Below, one piece after another: positions 27,828-36,065 of a stretch of DNA of 54,111 nucleotides (its first letter is position 1; each line of letters begins with the position of its first letter). The position numbers and the translations under genes were made by a program. This DNA comes from Lysobacteraceae bacterium (GTDB lineage: Bacteria > Pseudomonadota > Gammaproteobacteria > Xanthomonadales > BQJN01). The stretch spans positions 1 through 54,111 of the forward strand of contig BQJN01000018.1 in NCBI GenBank assembly GCA_021604725.1. The letters are read 5' to 3'. The notes below the pieces were generated by a model that made no database searches, had not been told where the DNA came from, and worked only from the letters and a program-made list of their open reading frames with translations.

Positions 27828-28583
27828 CTAGGGGCAAGCGCCTATGCCAGAAACACAACCTGGGCTGGTTTGGCGACGCAGCTCTACTGCATCAATAACG
27901 ACCTCACCCTGATAGCTCGGCTGGAAGCCACGGATCAGGCCCAGGCGCATAGAGTCAGTCGTTTCAGCACCGTTGTTCAGGCCCGTCTTGGCACCTACTT
28001 CAACGTCGTCCAGGTAAATGGTGCAAGCGCCATCGTTGGCGGCAGCGTTGGACTCAAATACATAGTCAAACTCAATGCTGGCAGGACCGGCTGGGAGGTT
28101 AACCCAGGTATCGGTGCAACGACCACGGGCACGATCACCGCCACCGATGTCATCACCAACCCACTTCACATTGAACTGGTAACCGCTGTTGTTGTTGTTA
28201 CGGATCAGAACACTCAACAGCAGAGAAGGACCACCGGCTGGGCGACGAATGTCGGCAACTCGACCACGTGCTTCACCACCGGTCGCTGCGTTATCAAAGT
28301 CCATACCGCTTGGGTCGACCAGGAATCGGCCGCGAACACGAGGCTCACCATTAGCGAAGTTATAGCGAACGAATGCGCTGCTGTTGTCTGGCTCAGACAA
28401 CGGCTTGTTTACGACCAGTACACAGTCACCTTCGTAACCGGCACGCATTTCAGCGGTTGTGCTGGTGCCACCTTGAGCAGTTACCGGCTGTACCCACGCA
28501 TCGGTGTTACATGTACCAGCGTTGGCGTTGAGAGACATGCCAAGCGCGGCTGCAAGGCTGATAAAAATTAGGTTGCGTTTCAT
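27828..28583 (-). CDS. Small secreted protein of unknown family
   Basis: A 251-aa protein with a clean signal peptide (MKRNLIFISLAAALGMSLNANA) and a strong Shine-Dalgarno (AGGGAG, 8 bp upstream). The mature protein is beta-rich with regular strands (CVLVVNKPL, SAFVRYNFANGEPRVRGRFLV, SLLLSVLIRNNNN, IEFDYVFESN). An Asp-rich turn TIYLDDVEVG resembles the jelly-roll DDVxV element of the large secreted paralogues in this window. Two Cys close the C-terminus (CVSGIGAC). I do not recognise a family. It has its own terminator and is a single-gene unit upstream of the sulfotransferase operon. An extracellular carbohydrate-binding role is possible but is only a guess. Confidence 0.8.
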   Translation of the reverse strand: MKRNLIFISLAAALGMSLNANAGTCNTDAWVQPVTAQGGTSTTAEMRAGYEGDCVLVVNKPLSEPDNSSAFVRYNFANGEPRVRGRFLVDPSGMDFDNAATGGEARGRVADIRRPAGGPSLLLSVLIRNNNNSGYQFNVKWVGDDIGGGDRARGRCTDTWVNLPAGPASIEFDYVFESNAAANDGACTIYLDDVEVGAKTGLNNGAETTDSMRLGLIRGFQPSYQGEVVIDAVELRRQTSPGCVSGIGACP

Positions 28584-28744
28584 TTTGAACTCCCTAGCGA
28601 GATAATACGGGGCCGGTAAAAAATCGACCAGTCATAGGTTAAAACGTAAGTTTTGCGAAAAACCGCTCACTTCAGTGCAAAAAAACTTTGGCGAGGTCGA
28701 TTTTCTCTCCCTGTTGCCATCCCCAACGACGGCGGACCAACCGC

Positions 28745-29581
28745 ATGGTAGCAAACTCGCGGGACAGAAAAAACAAACTGTGTCACGGCACCGTCGCCTG
28801 GGCGCTGCAGCAACACGTGGATGCGCGCTGGATCCTTGCCACAGTCACTGGTCACAACCAGGCCTGGTTTGTCACTCACTACGATGCCCAGCTACAGCCG
28901 CAGTGGCTAACTCAATTTGAAGCGATGCTGTGCAGACGGCTGAGCGGCGAACCGCTGGATTACATTCTTGGAACTACAGCGTTTCGAAATTTCGATCTGG
29001 ACGTTGACGATTCGGTGTTGACGCCGCGCGCCGATACCGAAGTTGTGATCGACCTCGCCCTGTCCCACCTGGCCAGCGACCGCCCGACTCGCTGCGTTGA
29101 TCTGGGCACGGGATCCGGCGCCATTGCCATTGCCATTGCGCTGGAGCGCCCTTTGGCCACGGTGGTCGCTGTGGACCGCAGCAATGCTGCGTTGGCCACT
29201 GCCCGTAACAATATGACAAAGCTGGGTGTGAGCGTCGAAACGCACCTTGGACATTGGCTGCAAGGGCTCGACCAACGATTCGACCTGATCGTCTCAAACC
29301 CACCCTACATTGCAGAGGACGACCCGCATCTGGCCGAGCTGCAACATGAGCCTCTTTCGGCACTGGTATCAGGGCCTGACGGGCTTGACGACCTGCGAGC
29401 CATCATCAAGCAAGCCCCTGCTCACCTGCTGGCTAACGGCTGGCTGCTGCTGGAGCACGGCCATGACCAGAAAACCCGCGTGATTGAATTGATGCACGAG
29501 CAGGGGTTTGTAGACGTTGCCGGCTATCAGGACCTGGGAGGGAACGACCGCGCAGTGGAAGGGCGGTGGCCCGGCCCCTGA
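28745..29581 (+). CDS. prmC: Release factor glutamine methyltransferase PrmC (HemK)
   Basis: PrmC methylates the Gln of the GGQ motif in release factors RF1 and RF2. The SAM-binding loop is VDLGTGSGAIAIA, the catalytic NPPY is present (LIVSNPPYIAEDD) and the N-terminal-to-catalytic linker shows LTPRADTE, the family's PRxDTE. I set the start at the ATG at 28745 (278 aa), because it gives the family's usual length and N-terminal domain (about 70 residues before GEP); the longer frame from 28688 adds atypical sequence. It ends 10 bp before the stop of the convergent DUF445 gene. prfA and hemA are not adjacent. Confidence 0.94.
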   Translation: MVANSRDRKNKLCHGTVAWALQQHVDARWILATVTGHNQAWFVTHYDAQLQPQWLTQFEAMLCRRLSGEPLDYILGTTAFRNFDLDVDDSVLTPRADTEVVIDLALSHLASDRPTRCVDLGTGSGAIAIAIALERPLATVVAVDRSNAALATARNNMTKLGVSVETHLGHWLQGLDQRFDLIVSNPPYIAEDDPHLAELQHEPLSALVSGPDGLDDLRAIIKQAPAHLLANGWLLLEHGHDQKTRVIELMHEQGFVDVAGYQDLGGNDRAVEGRWPGP

Positions 29582-29590
29582 CGGCCATGG

Positions 29591-30835
29591 TTACTGCAGC
29601 CAGATAACCACGGCATGCAGAATCAAACCAACCAGCCCGCCAACCAGCGTGCCATTGATGCGAATGAACTGCAGGTCCCGGCCGACGCTCAGTTCAATGC
29701 GTCGCGCTGCCGTCTTGCCGTCCCAGGATCGCACCGTGTCCGAGATAATGGACGTCAGAGCCGGTGCGTTGCTGGCCAGGGCCCAACTTAAGAACTCAGT
29801 CAACCACGCATTCAATGCTCGGCGTGTGTCAGGCTGTTCGGTCAACCGTTGTGCAGTCGACAGCAGCAACTCGGGCAAGGCCTGACGCAAATGCGAATCG
29901 GCATCGCCCAGCTGCTGAACCAGTTCAGCGGCGAACTGGTCCCAAAGCACGTCAATGTACTGCTGCAGATGATCGCCCTGGCCCAGTGCCTGGCGCCATT
30001 GCTCGAGTCGCGCCCTGGTGTCGGGGTCGTGCTGCAAGTCATCTGCAAATTGCGCCAGCCGCGCCTCAAGCTGCCTGCGCAAGGGGTGCTCATCATCAAC
30101 GGCCAGTTCCGCCAGCCGCTGTTCGCCACGGTCCATCATTTCGTTGAAGACCTTGCGGTCCACCGCGCCCGGCAACCACCAGGGCCGATCATCGCCAAAG
30201 CGCTCCCGCAAGGACTCGCGGTGCTCGGGCAGGGCCGACGCCAGGTAACGAAACAGATCATTGAGCAAGCCATGGTGATGTTGATTGCTCAACATCAACT
30301 CGAGCATGCGCCCGAAGGCAGATGTCAGGTTGATATCACTGCCGACGGCCAGCAGCCGCTCACTCAAGAACTGTTTCAAGGACTGATCGCGACTGGCTTC
30401 AAAAAAGCCGCTGAACCATCGCGCCAGCAAATCGGCGACGCGTTGCGCGTTGGCAGGGTCACTGAGCCATTTGGCACCGAGGCCTACCAGGTCATAGCTG
30501 GCCAGTCGCGGCTTCAACACCTCAACGGACAAAAAGTGTCGCTCAAGAAATTTGGCCAGGGAGTCGCCGATCTCGTCCTTGCGACGCGGAATGATGGCGG
30601 TGTGTGGAATAGGAATGCCCATGGGATGACGAAACAGCGCGACCACGGCAAACCAGTCGGCCAGTGCGCCAACCATGGCCGCCTCGGCAAAGGCATTGAC
30701 CCAGGGAGCCCAAGCGGTGGATAGGGAAACAGTGGCGAAAAACGTGACCGCCATCAGACCCAGCAACAACAGCGGTATGCGCCGCATGCGCTTCAAGCGT
30801 TGTATCTGCGCCTGCTCAGCAGGGTCAGGTTTCAT
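29591..30835 (-). CDS. DUF445 family inner-membrane protein (YjiN-like)
   Basis: This 414-aa protein fits DUF445. The N-terminal hydrophobic segment is IPLLLLGLMAVTFFATVSL (residues ~20-38), followed by the conserved ADWFAVVALFRHPMGIPIPHTAIIPRRKDEIGD-type region (the key is ADWFAVxALFRxPxGIPIPHTAIIP). A second hydrophobic helix lies at the C-terminus (GTLVGGLVGLILHAVVIWL), giving a hairpin-like anchoring with a large cytoplasmic helical middle. The biochemical role of the family is unknown. It is 15 bp upstream of the DUF962 gene's stop region on the same strand and probably not part of the Kor operon. Confidence 0.88.
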   Translation of the reverse strand: MKPDPAEQAQIQRLKRMRRIPLLLLGLMAVTFFATVSLSTAWAPWVNAFAEAAMVGALADWFAVVALFRHPMGIPIPHTAIIPRRKDEIGDSLAKFLERHFLSVEVLKPRLASYDLVGLGAKWLSDPANAQRVADLLARWFSGFFEASRDQSLKQFLSERLLAVGSDINLTSAFGRMLELMLSNQHHHGLLNDLFRYLASALPEHRESLRERFGDDRPWWLPGAVDRKVFNEMMDRGEQRLAELAVDDEHPLRRQLEARLAQFADDLQHDPDTRARLEQWRQALGQGDHLQQYIDVLWDQFAAELVQQLGDADSHLRQALPELLLSTAQRLTEQPDTRRALNAWLTEFLSWALASNAPALTSIISDTVRSWDGKTAARRIELSVGRDLQFIRINGTLVGGLVGLILHAVVIWLQ

Positions 30836-30850
30836 CAGCGTAATATGTCG

Positions 30851-31156
30851 CTAGAATTTGATGCGCCCTGTCAGCATGTCCTTGAACATCACCCAATCGC
30901 CAACAAAGCTGTAGGCGGGATAGGTGAAGGTGGCGGGCCGGTTTTTTTCAAAGAAAAAATGGCCTACCCAGGCGAAACCATAGCCAATCACTGGCAACAA
31001 CAGCAATGCAATCCAGGTTTGAGTAATCAGCACCCAGACCACCAAAGCCAAAACACAAAACGAGCCGACGAAATGCAGCCGTCGACAGGTCGTATTGCTG
31101 TGCTCAGACAAATAGAACGGATAAAACTCGGCGAAGCTCTGGTATTTCTTGCTCAT
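30851..31156 (-). CDS. DUF962 / Mpo1-like membrane protein
   Basis: A 101-aa protein of the DUF962 (Mpo1-like) family. It has two hydrophobic segments (FVGSFCVLALVVWVLI and WIALLLLPVIGYGFAWVGHF) and the family hallmarks EFYPFYLSEH, RRLHFVG and WVGHFFFEKNRPATF, with the His residues that bind metal in yeast Mpo1. Yeast Mpo1 is a 2-hydroxy fatty acid dioxygenase; bacterial members are uncharacterised. Same strand as korB with 9 bp between them, so it may be part of that operon. Length is normal for the family. Confidence 0.9.
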   Translation of the reverse strand: MSKKYQSFAEFYPFYLSEHSNTTCRRLHFVGSFCVLALVVWVLITQTWIALLLLPVIGYGFAWVGHFFFEKNRPATFTYPAYSFVGDWVMFKDMLTGRIKF

Positions 31157-31165
31157 GGTCTTGCG

Positions 31166-32221
31166 CTACCGATAACCCTTCATCAACTTGGCCAGGGCCT
31201 CGCTACCGGGGCACAGTTCATTGTGAGGCAGGTCCCGCAGAGGCTCTTGGCAAGTGCCTGACACCTGGTGGAACTCAGGCTCCGCGCCATCGAAATACAA
31301 CAGCCCGGTGACCACACGCCCTTCGGCCTGATGATGCTGAATATATGAAATGGCGGCAGCTCTATCGTCGGCGTTGTAGGCCTTGTCTACCTTCTTCAAC
31401 AGCATGTGCGAGCCGTCATGCAATCGTACTGAGGTCACCTCACCGGAGGCAAAATCGACGGTGATTTCTTGCCGCGGCGGTACAAAATCGGTGTGGATGG
31501 TCTCAACAATGTTATCGCGCGTGTATTGGTAGCTCTTGGTCGAGCCATCGTGGTCATTGAACGTGACGCACGGTGAGATGACGTCAATCAAGGCAAAACC
31601 ATCATGGCGAATCCCCGCCTTGATCAGTGGCACCAACTGATCCTTGTCGCCGGAAAAGCTTCTGGCCACGAATGAGGCCCCCATACTGATCGCCATGTTC
31701 ACAGGGTCAATCGGTGATAGTTGATTGGGCGCGCCCTTTTTCGGTTTCGAACCCAGATCAGCGGACGCGGAGAACTGGCCCTTGGTCAAGCCGTACACAC
31801 CATTGTTTTCAATGATGTACAGCATATTGAGGTTGCGCCGCACCGCGTGGGCGAACTGCCCGATGCCGATCGACAGTGAATCGCCATCGCCGGAAACACC
31901 AACGTAGGCCATGGATCGCTCGGCAGCATTGGCCCCGGTCACCACCGACGGCATGCGCCCATGCACCGAGTTGAAACCGTGTGAAGCACTCAAAAAATAC
32001 GCGGGTGTCTTTGATGAACAGCCGATACCCGACAACTTGGCCACCCGATGCGGCTCTATGTCGAGCTCAAAAAAGGCTTTGACCAATGCAGCGGTGATGC
32101 TGTCGTGACCGCATCCGGCACACAGGGTCGACATCCCCCCCTCATAATCGCGCTCGGAAAAGCCTAGCTTGTTCACCGGCTGGCCGGGGTGGCGCGCTGC
32201 AGGTTTGGCAATATGACTCAT
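31166..32221 (-). CDS. korB: 2-oxoacid:ferredoxin oxidoreductase, beta subunit
   Basis: The thiamine-diphosphate subunit of a 2-oxoacid (likely 2-oxoglutarate) oxidoreductase, 351 aa. It decarboxylates the 2-oxoacid and passes electrons to a 4Fe-4S cluster. The cluster Cys are C34 and C37 (CAGCGH), C68 (GIGCSSK) and C218 (ISPCVTF). The ThDP motif starts at GDGDSLSIG (111) and ends with NNGVYGLTKGQ (140). It is translated with korA (ATGA overlap). As in other two-subunit Kor enzymes, the gamma domain sits in the alpha subunit. Confidence 0.93.
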   Translation of the reverse strand: MSHIAKPAARHPGQPVNKLGFSERDYEGGMSTLCAGCGHDSITAALVKAFFELDIEPHRVAKLSGIGCSSKTPAYFLSASHGFNSVHGRMPSVVTGANAAERSMAYVGVSGDGDSLSIGIGQFAHAVRRNLNMLYIIENNGVYGLTKGQFSASADLGSKPKKGAPNQLSPIDPVNMAISMGASFVARSFSGDKDQLVPLIKAGIRHDGFALIDVISPCVTFNDHDGSTKSYQYTRDNIVETIHTDFVPPRQEITVDFASGEVTSVRLHDGSHMLLKKVDKAYNADDRAAAISYIQHHQAEGRVVTGLLYFDGAEPEFHQVSGTCQEPLRDLPHNELCPGSEALAKLMKGYR

Positions 32222-34020
32222 GCCGTTTTCCTCTGCTGAAGATGGTTCAACACGCCTTGCACAATAAAGTCGGCGTAGATCGGCAGCCCGGAGTAGTGCA
32301 GCAGGGGCACCAGGTCATCGCGCCTCACGCCCAGGTCGTTCATCAGCAACGTACGCATTTGCGCATCTCGATTCTGTTCAACGATAAACACTACTTCGTG
32401 GCGGTCGATAAATTTCTGCACCTCGGAACCAAATGGAAAGCCTCGTATCCGCAGGTAGGCGGCGTCGAGCCCCTGCTCTTTCAGACGGTCCAGCGCTTCA
32501 ATCATCGCGCCATCACTGGAGCCATAAGCGATGATTCCAACTTCGCCATCATGCGCGCCGGATTCCACGGCGGCGGGCACACGGTGACGTGCCTCGTTGA
32601 ATTTGAACTTGAGTCGATCCAGCACCTCCTGATACTCATCGGCATCTTCGGTGTAGCCGCCAAATTTGTTGTGCCCGGAGCCACGCGTGAAATAAGCGCC
32701 CTTGGGGTGCACCCCTGGCAAGCTGCGCGCGGCAATGCCGTCGTTGTCGTCATCGAGATAACGGTGAAACTTTTCAATTGCTGCCAGTTGCTCTGCATCG
32801 AGCACTTCGCCTCGATCAGGGCGGCGAGCATCATCCCAGGTGAACTCGGGACATGCCCATTCGTTCATGCCTATATCCAGATCGGAGACGACAAATACCG
32901 GCGTTTGCAATCGCTCGGCCAGATCAAAGGCGTCCGCCGCCATCTCAAAGCACTCTTCCGGGTTGGCCGGATACAGGCAGACATGCTGTGTGTCACCATG
33001 CGATGCGTAGGCGCAGATCAAGATATCGCACTGCTGTGTGCGTGTCGGCATGCCGGTCGATGGTCCGACCCGCTGAATATCAAACAGCACCGCCGGAATT
33101 TCGGTGTAGTAAGCGAAACCGATGAACTCACTCATCAGTGAAATGCCCGGCCCCGAGGTTGGTGTGAAGGCTCGCGCCCCGTTCCAACTGGCACCGACGA
33201 CCATGCCAATGGCGGCCAACTCATCTTCGGCCTGGATGATCATGAAACGATTGCCTTCATCACCGCTTCGAAACTTGTTGCAATAGCCGGCAAATGCATC
33301 CATTAACGATGTCGAAGGCGTGATCGGGTACCAGGCGCCAACGGTAGCCCCGGCATACAAACACCCCAGCGCCGCGGCCGCGTTGCCGTCGATGACGATC
33401 TGGCCGTCGGTTTTGCTGTCCGATTCGAGTCGGCAGTGCAAGGGGCAGTCAAAATTTTCCTTGGCGAAGTCATAGCCCAAGGCGATAGCTTTGTGGTTGG
33501 CATCAATCAAATGCTGTTTGTCACCAAACTGATCCTTCAGCAACTGCTTGATCACCGCCATGTCGATGTCCAACAAAGCGGCCAGGGCCCCAGCGTAAAT
33601 CACGTTCTTCATCAGAATGCGGATACGCGATCCAGTGAAAGCCTCCGACGCCATACGTGCGAATGGCACGCCAATGAAGGTGACATCGTCTCGCGACAGT
33701 TGCTCATCCCATGGCCAGGTCGAGTCGTAAATCAAATAGCCGCCCGAGCACACCTCGGCGACGTCACGCTTATAGGTCTGCGCATTCATCGCCACCATCA
33801 CGTCAACCTGACCGGCTCGCGCCCGATAGCCATCACCGCTGATTCTGATCTCGTACCAGGTTGGCAGCCCCTGAATGTTGGATGGGAAGAAGTTCTTGGC
33901 CGACATCGGCACGCCCATGCGAAAAATCGCCTTGGACACCAGACCGTTGGCGCTGGCAGAGCCGGTGCCATTAACGTTGGCCATCTTCAGAACGAAGTTA
34001 TTGACTTTGTGCCCGCTCAT
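32218..34020 (-). CDS. korA: 2-oxoacid:acceptor oxidoreductase, alpha subunit (gamma-alpha fusion)
   Basis: A 600-aa subunit in which the gamma domain (residues 1-190, with GVPMSAKNFFPSNIQGLPTWYEIR) is fused to the alpha domain (from ~205, with the substrate-binding YPITP at 231-235 and TSGPGISLMSEF). This fused form is normal for bacterial and archaeal Kor/2-oxoglutarate enzymes. The start overlaps the GltD-like gene by 4 bp (ATGA), as does korB with korA, so all three are translationally coupled. Together they would make acyl-CoA (succinyl-CoA) from the 2-oxoacid and CoA. The exact substrate cannot be told from motifs alone. Confidence 0.93.
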   Translation of the reverse strand: MSGHKVNNFVLKMANVNGTGSASANGLVSKAIFRMGVPMSAKNFFPSNIQGLPTWYEIRISGDGYRARAGQVDVMVAMNAQTYKRDVAEVCSGGYLIYDSTWPWDEQLSRDDVTFIGVPFARMASEAFTGSRIRILMKNVIYAGALAALLDIDMAVIKQLLKDQFGDKQHLIDANHKAIALGYDFAKENFDCPLHCRLESDSKTDGQIVIDGNAAAALGCLYAGATVGAWYPITPSTSLMDAFAGYCNKFRSGDEGNRFMIIQAEDELAAIGMVVGASWNGARAFTPTSGPGISLMSEFIGFAYYTEIPAVLFDIQRVGPSTGMPTRTQQCDILICAYASHGDTQHVCLYPANPEECFEMAADAFDLAERLQTPVFVVSDLDIGMNEWACPEFTWDDARRPDRGEVLDAEQLAAIEKFHRYLDDDNDGIAARSLPGVHPKGAYFTRGSGHNKFGGYTEDADEYQEVLDRLKFKFNEARHRVPAAVESGAHDGEVGIIAYGSSDGAMIEALDRLKEQGLDAAYLRIRGFPFGSEVQKFIDRHEVVFIVEQNRDAQMRTLLMNDLGVRRDDLVPLLHYSGLPIYADFIVQGVLNHLQQRKTA

Positions 34021-35831
34021 GCTGACGCTCCCTTGTCAGCAGCATATTGATCGACATGCTTAAGATTGATAGTGAATTGCTGCATGTCCCAGGCTGCCGT
34101 TGGGCAGCGTTCAGCGCATAAACCGCAGTGCACACACAAGTCTTCATCCTTGACCATGACACGCCCGGTTTGCGGCAAGCCATCGGAAACAAACAAGTCC
34201 TGACCCGGGGTGTGCGCTGGTGCGCTCAAGCGATTACGAAGATCACTTTCGGGCCCGTTCTTGGTGATGGTCAAACAGTCGGTGGGGCAGATATCGATGC
34301 AGGCATCGCACTCAATGCACAGCTTGGTATCAAACACCGTCTGCACATCGCAATTAAGGCAGCGCTGCACTTCGGCTTTGAAATCCTCACGCGAGAAGCC
34401 AAGTTCCACTTCGATCTCAAGCTCGTCAAAGCGCCGGTCCAGATCGACGTGACGCATTTGCTGTCGCGTCGCCGAACTGTAATCGTTGGCGTAACTCCAC
34501 TCATGCAAGCCCATCTTGGTGCTGCTTAAATTCATGGTTGGTGGCAGCCGATCGGTGAGCGCCTCGCTCTGACAATACTGATGGATGGAAATGGCTGCCT
34601 GGTGGCCGTGTTCGACCGCCCAGATAATATTCTCCGGACCAAACGCCGCATCACCACCGAAGAAAACGCCTGGCCGCGTCGACTGAAATGTGGTGCGGTC
34701 CACCACCGGCACATCCCACTGGTCGAATTCGATGTCCAGGTCGCGCTCAATCCAGGGAAAGGCATTCTCCTGGCCAATGGCCAGAATCACGTCATCGCAC
34801 GGCAGGTCCACGGTGTCGACTTTGCGAGTTTCAGTAATGCGACCATTGTCGATGTCGTACTCCATGACATCGAAGCGCATGCCCACCAGTGTGCCGTTGT
34901 CATGCAGGAAGGCCGCTGGCGAATGGTTGATGACGATCTCAACGTTTTCTTCCTCGGCATCTTCCAGTTCCCAGTCCGATGCCTTGAAAAATCCACGGGG
35001 CTTGCGCGCCATGACTTTGACGTCGTCGGCGCCCAGGCGCAGCGCGGTGCGGCAACAGTCCATTGCGGTGTTGCCGACACCAATGATCAACACCTTCTTG
35101 CCGATGGCATCAATATGTTTGAAGGCCACCGACTCCAGCCAGTCGATGCCGATGTGAATTCGCTCACCCTGATCGCGCCCGGGCAGATTCAATTCCTTGC
35201 CCCTGGGCGCACCGGAGCCGACAAACACCGCATCGAAGCCTTCATCGAGCAAGGCCTTCATGCTTGTTATCTCGTGACCTAGGCGCAAGTCGACACCCAT
35301 ATCGACGATGGCCTCGATCTCTTCGTCCAGCACCGGGACCGGCAGCCGAAATGCCGGTATGTTGGTGCGCATCAAGCCACCGGGCTGCTTGAAGCGTTCG
35401 AATATGGTGATCTCGTAGCCCAAGGGCATCAGGTCATTGGCCACCGTCAACGATGCACAGCCTGCACCAATACAGGCAATGCGTTTACCATTTTTCTTTT
35501 CCGGCGCTCGGGGCAGTCGGTCGCTGACATCGCTGCGATGATCCGCGGCAACGCGCTTGAGTCGGCAAATGGCCACCGCCTTGCCATCGACTCGGGTACG
35601 ACGACAGGCCGGCTCGCAGGGCCGGTCACACACCCGACCCAATATCCCAGGAAAAACGTTGGACTGACGATTGAGCATATAGGCATCGTCATACCGGCCT
35701 TGCGCAATCAAGCGTATATATTCAGGCACATTGGTATGGGCCGGACATGCCCATTGACAGTCGACTACCTTGTGAAAGTAGTCGGGGTTGGATGTATCGG
35801 TTGGCTCCATCGGCGAACAGCCGTTGCTCAT
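34017..35831 (-). CDS. GltD-like FAD/NAD(P) oxidoreductase with ferredoxin clusters (KorC-like)
   Basis: A 604-aa iron-sulfur flavoprotein. The N-terminal Fer4_20 domain has CQWACPAHT and RVCDRPCEPACRR, as in glutamate synthase small subunits. The FAD loop is CIGAGCASL (~121) and the NAD(P) loop is IGVGNTAMDCCRTALRLGAD. The C-terminus carries two 4Fe-4S motifs, CIECDACIDICPTDC (~500) and CVHCGLCAERCP (~565). Azoarcus evansii has a three-subunit 2-oxoglutarate:NADP+ oxidoreductase with a similar flavoprotein (KorC). By analogy this protein would pass electrons between KorAB and NADP. The start is near an upstream divergent promoter region shared with fadI. Confidence 0.88.
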   Translation of the reverse strand: MSNGCSPMEPTDTSNPDYFHKVVDCQWACPAHTNVPEYIRLIAQGRYDDAYMLNRQSNVFPGILGRVCDRPCEPACRRTRVDGKAVAICRLKRVAADHRSDVSDRLPRAPEKKNGKRIACIGAGCASLTVANDLMPLGYEITIFERFKQPGGLMRTNIPAFRLPVPVLDEEIEAIVDMGVDLRLGHEITSMKALLDEGFDAVFVGSGAPRGKELNLPGRDQGERIHIGIDWLESVAFKHIDAIGKKVLIIGVGNTAMDCCRTALRLGADDVKVMARKPRGFFKASDWELEDAEEENVEIVINHSPAAFLHDNGTLVGMRFDVMEYDIDNGRITETRKVDTVDLPCDDVILAIGQENAFPWIERDLDIEFDQWDVPVVDRTTFQSTRPGVFFGGDAAFGPENIIWAVEHGHQAAISIHQYCQSEALTDRLPPTMNLSSTKMGLHEWSYANDYSSATRQQMRHVDLDRRFDELEIEVELGFSREDFKAEVQRCLNCDVQTVFDTKLCIECDACIDICPTDCLTITKNGPESDLRNRLSAPAHTPGQDLFVSDGLPQTGRVMVKDEDLCVHCGLCAERCPTAAWDMQQFTINLKHVDQYAADKGASA

Positions 35832-36065
35832 ACCGGATCACTCCTGTCAGTTCCTGTACTGATCTGGATCATACACCAAACACGCATGCCGATTTTTAGC
35901 CTTCATTTTGATCTTTGTTGACACCCAAATACGCGCTTGCCAGGACACGTAGAAACGCCCCGCGCAACACGAACCATACGGTAGAGTATGGACAGCACCG
36001 AGTACGGGCGATAGACTAGGAGAGTCTAGATTCTTGAACGACTACCTGGAAGCAGATCTCACGCG
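35832..36065. promoter_or_regulatory. Divergent control region, Kor operon / fadI
   Basis: This 234-bp region holds promoters of both operons. Two short inverted repeats lie on the fadI side: CCATAC / GTATGG (35974-35991) and TAGACT / AGTCTA (36012-36028), possible operators. A consensus TTGACA at 35918 has no matching -10. Functional assignment is tentative. Confidence 0.4.

Noticed and set aside
28674..28744. PrmC start at 28688
   Set aside because: The longer frame adds a Cys/Arg-rich stretch unlike the family; the ATG at 28745 gives the normal N-terminal length.
31166..35831. Assignment as pyruvate:ferredoxin oxidoreductase
   Set aside because: The split into a gamma-alpha fusion, beta and a GltD-like protein fits 2-oxoglutarate (Kor) systems better than the single-chain or four-subunit pyruvate enzymes; substrate still not proven.
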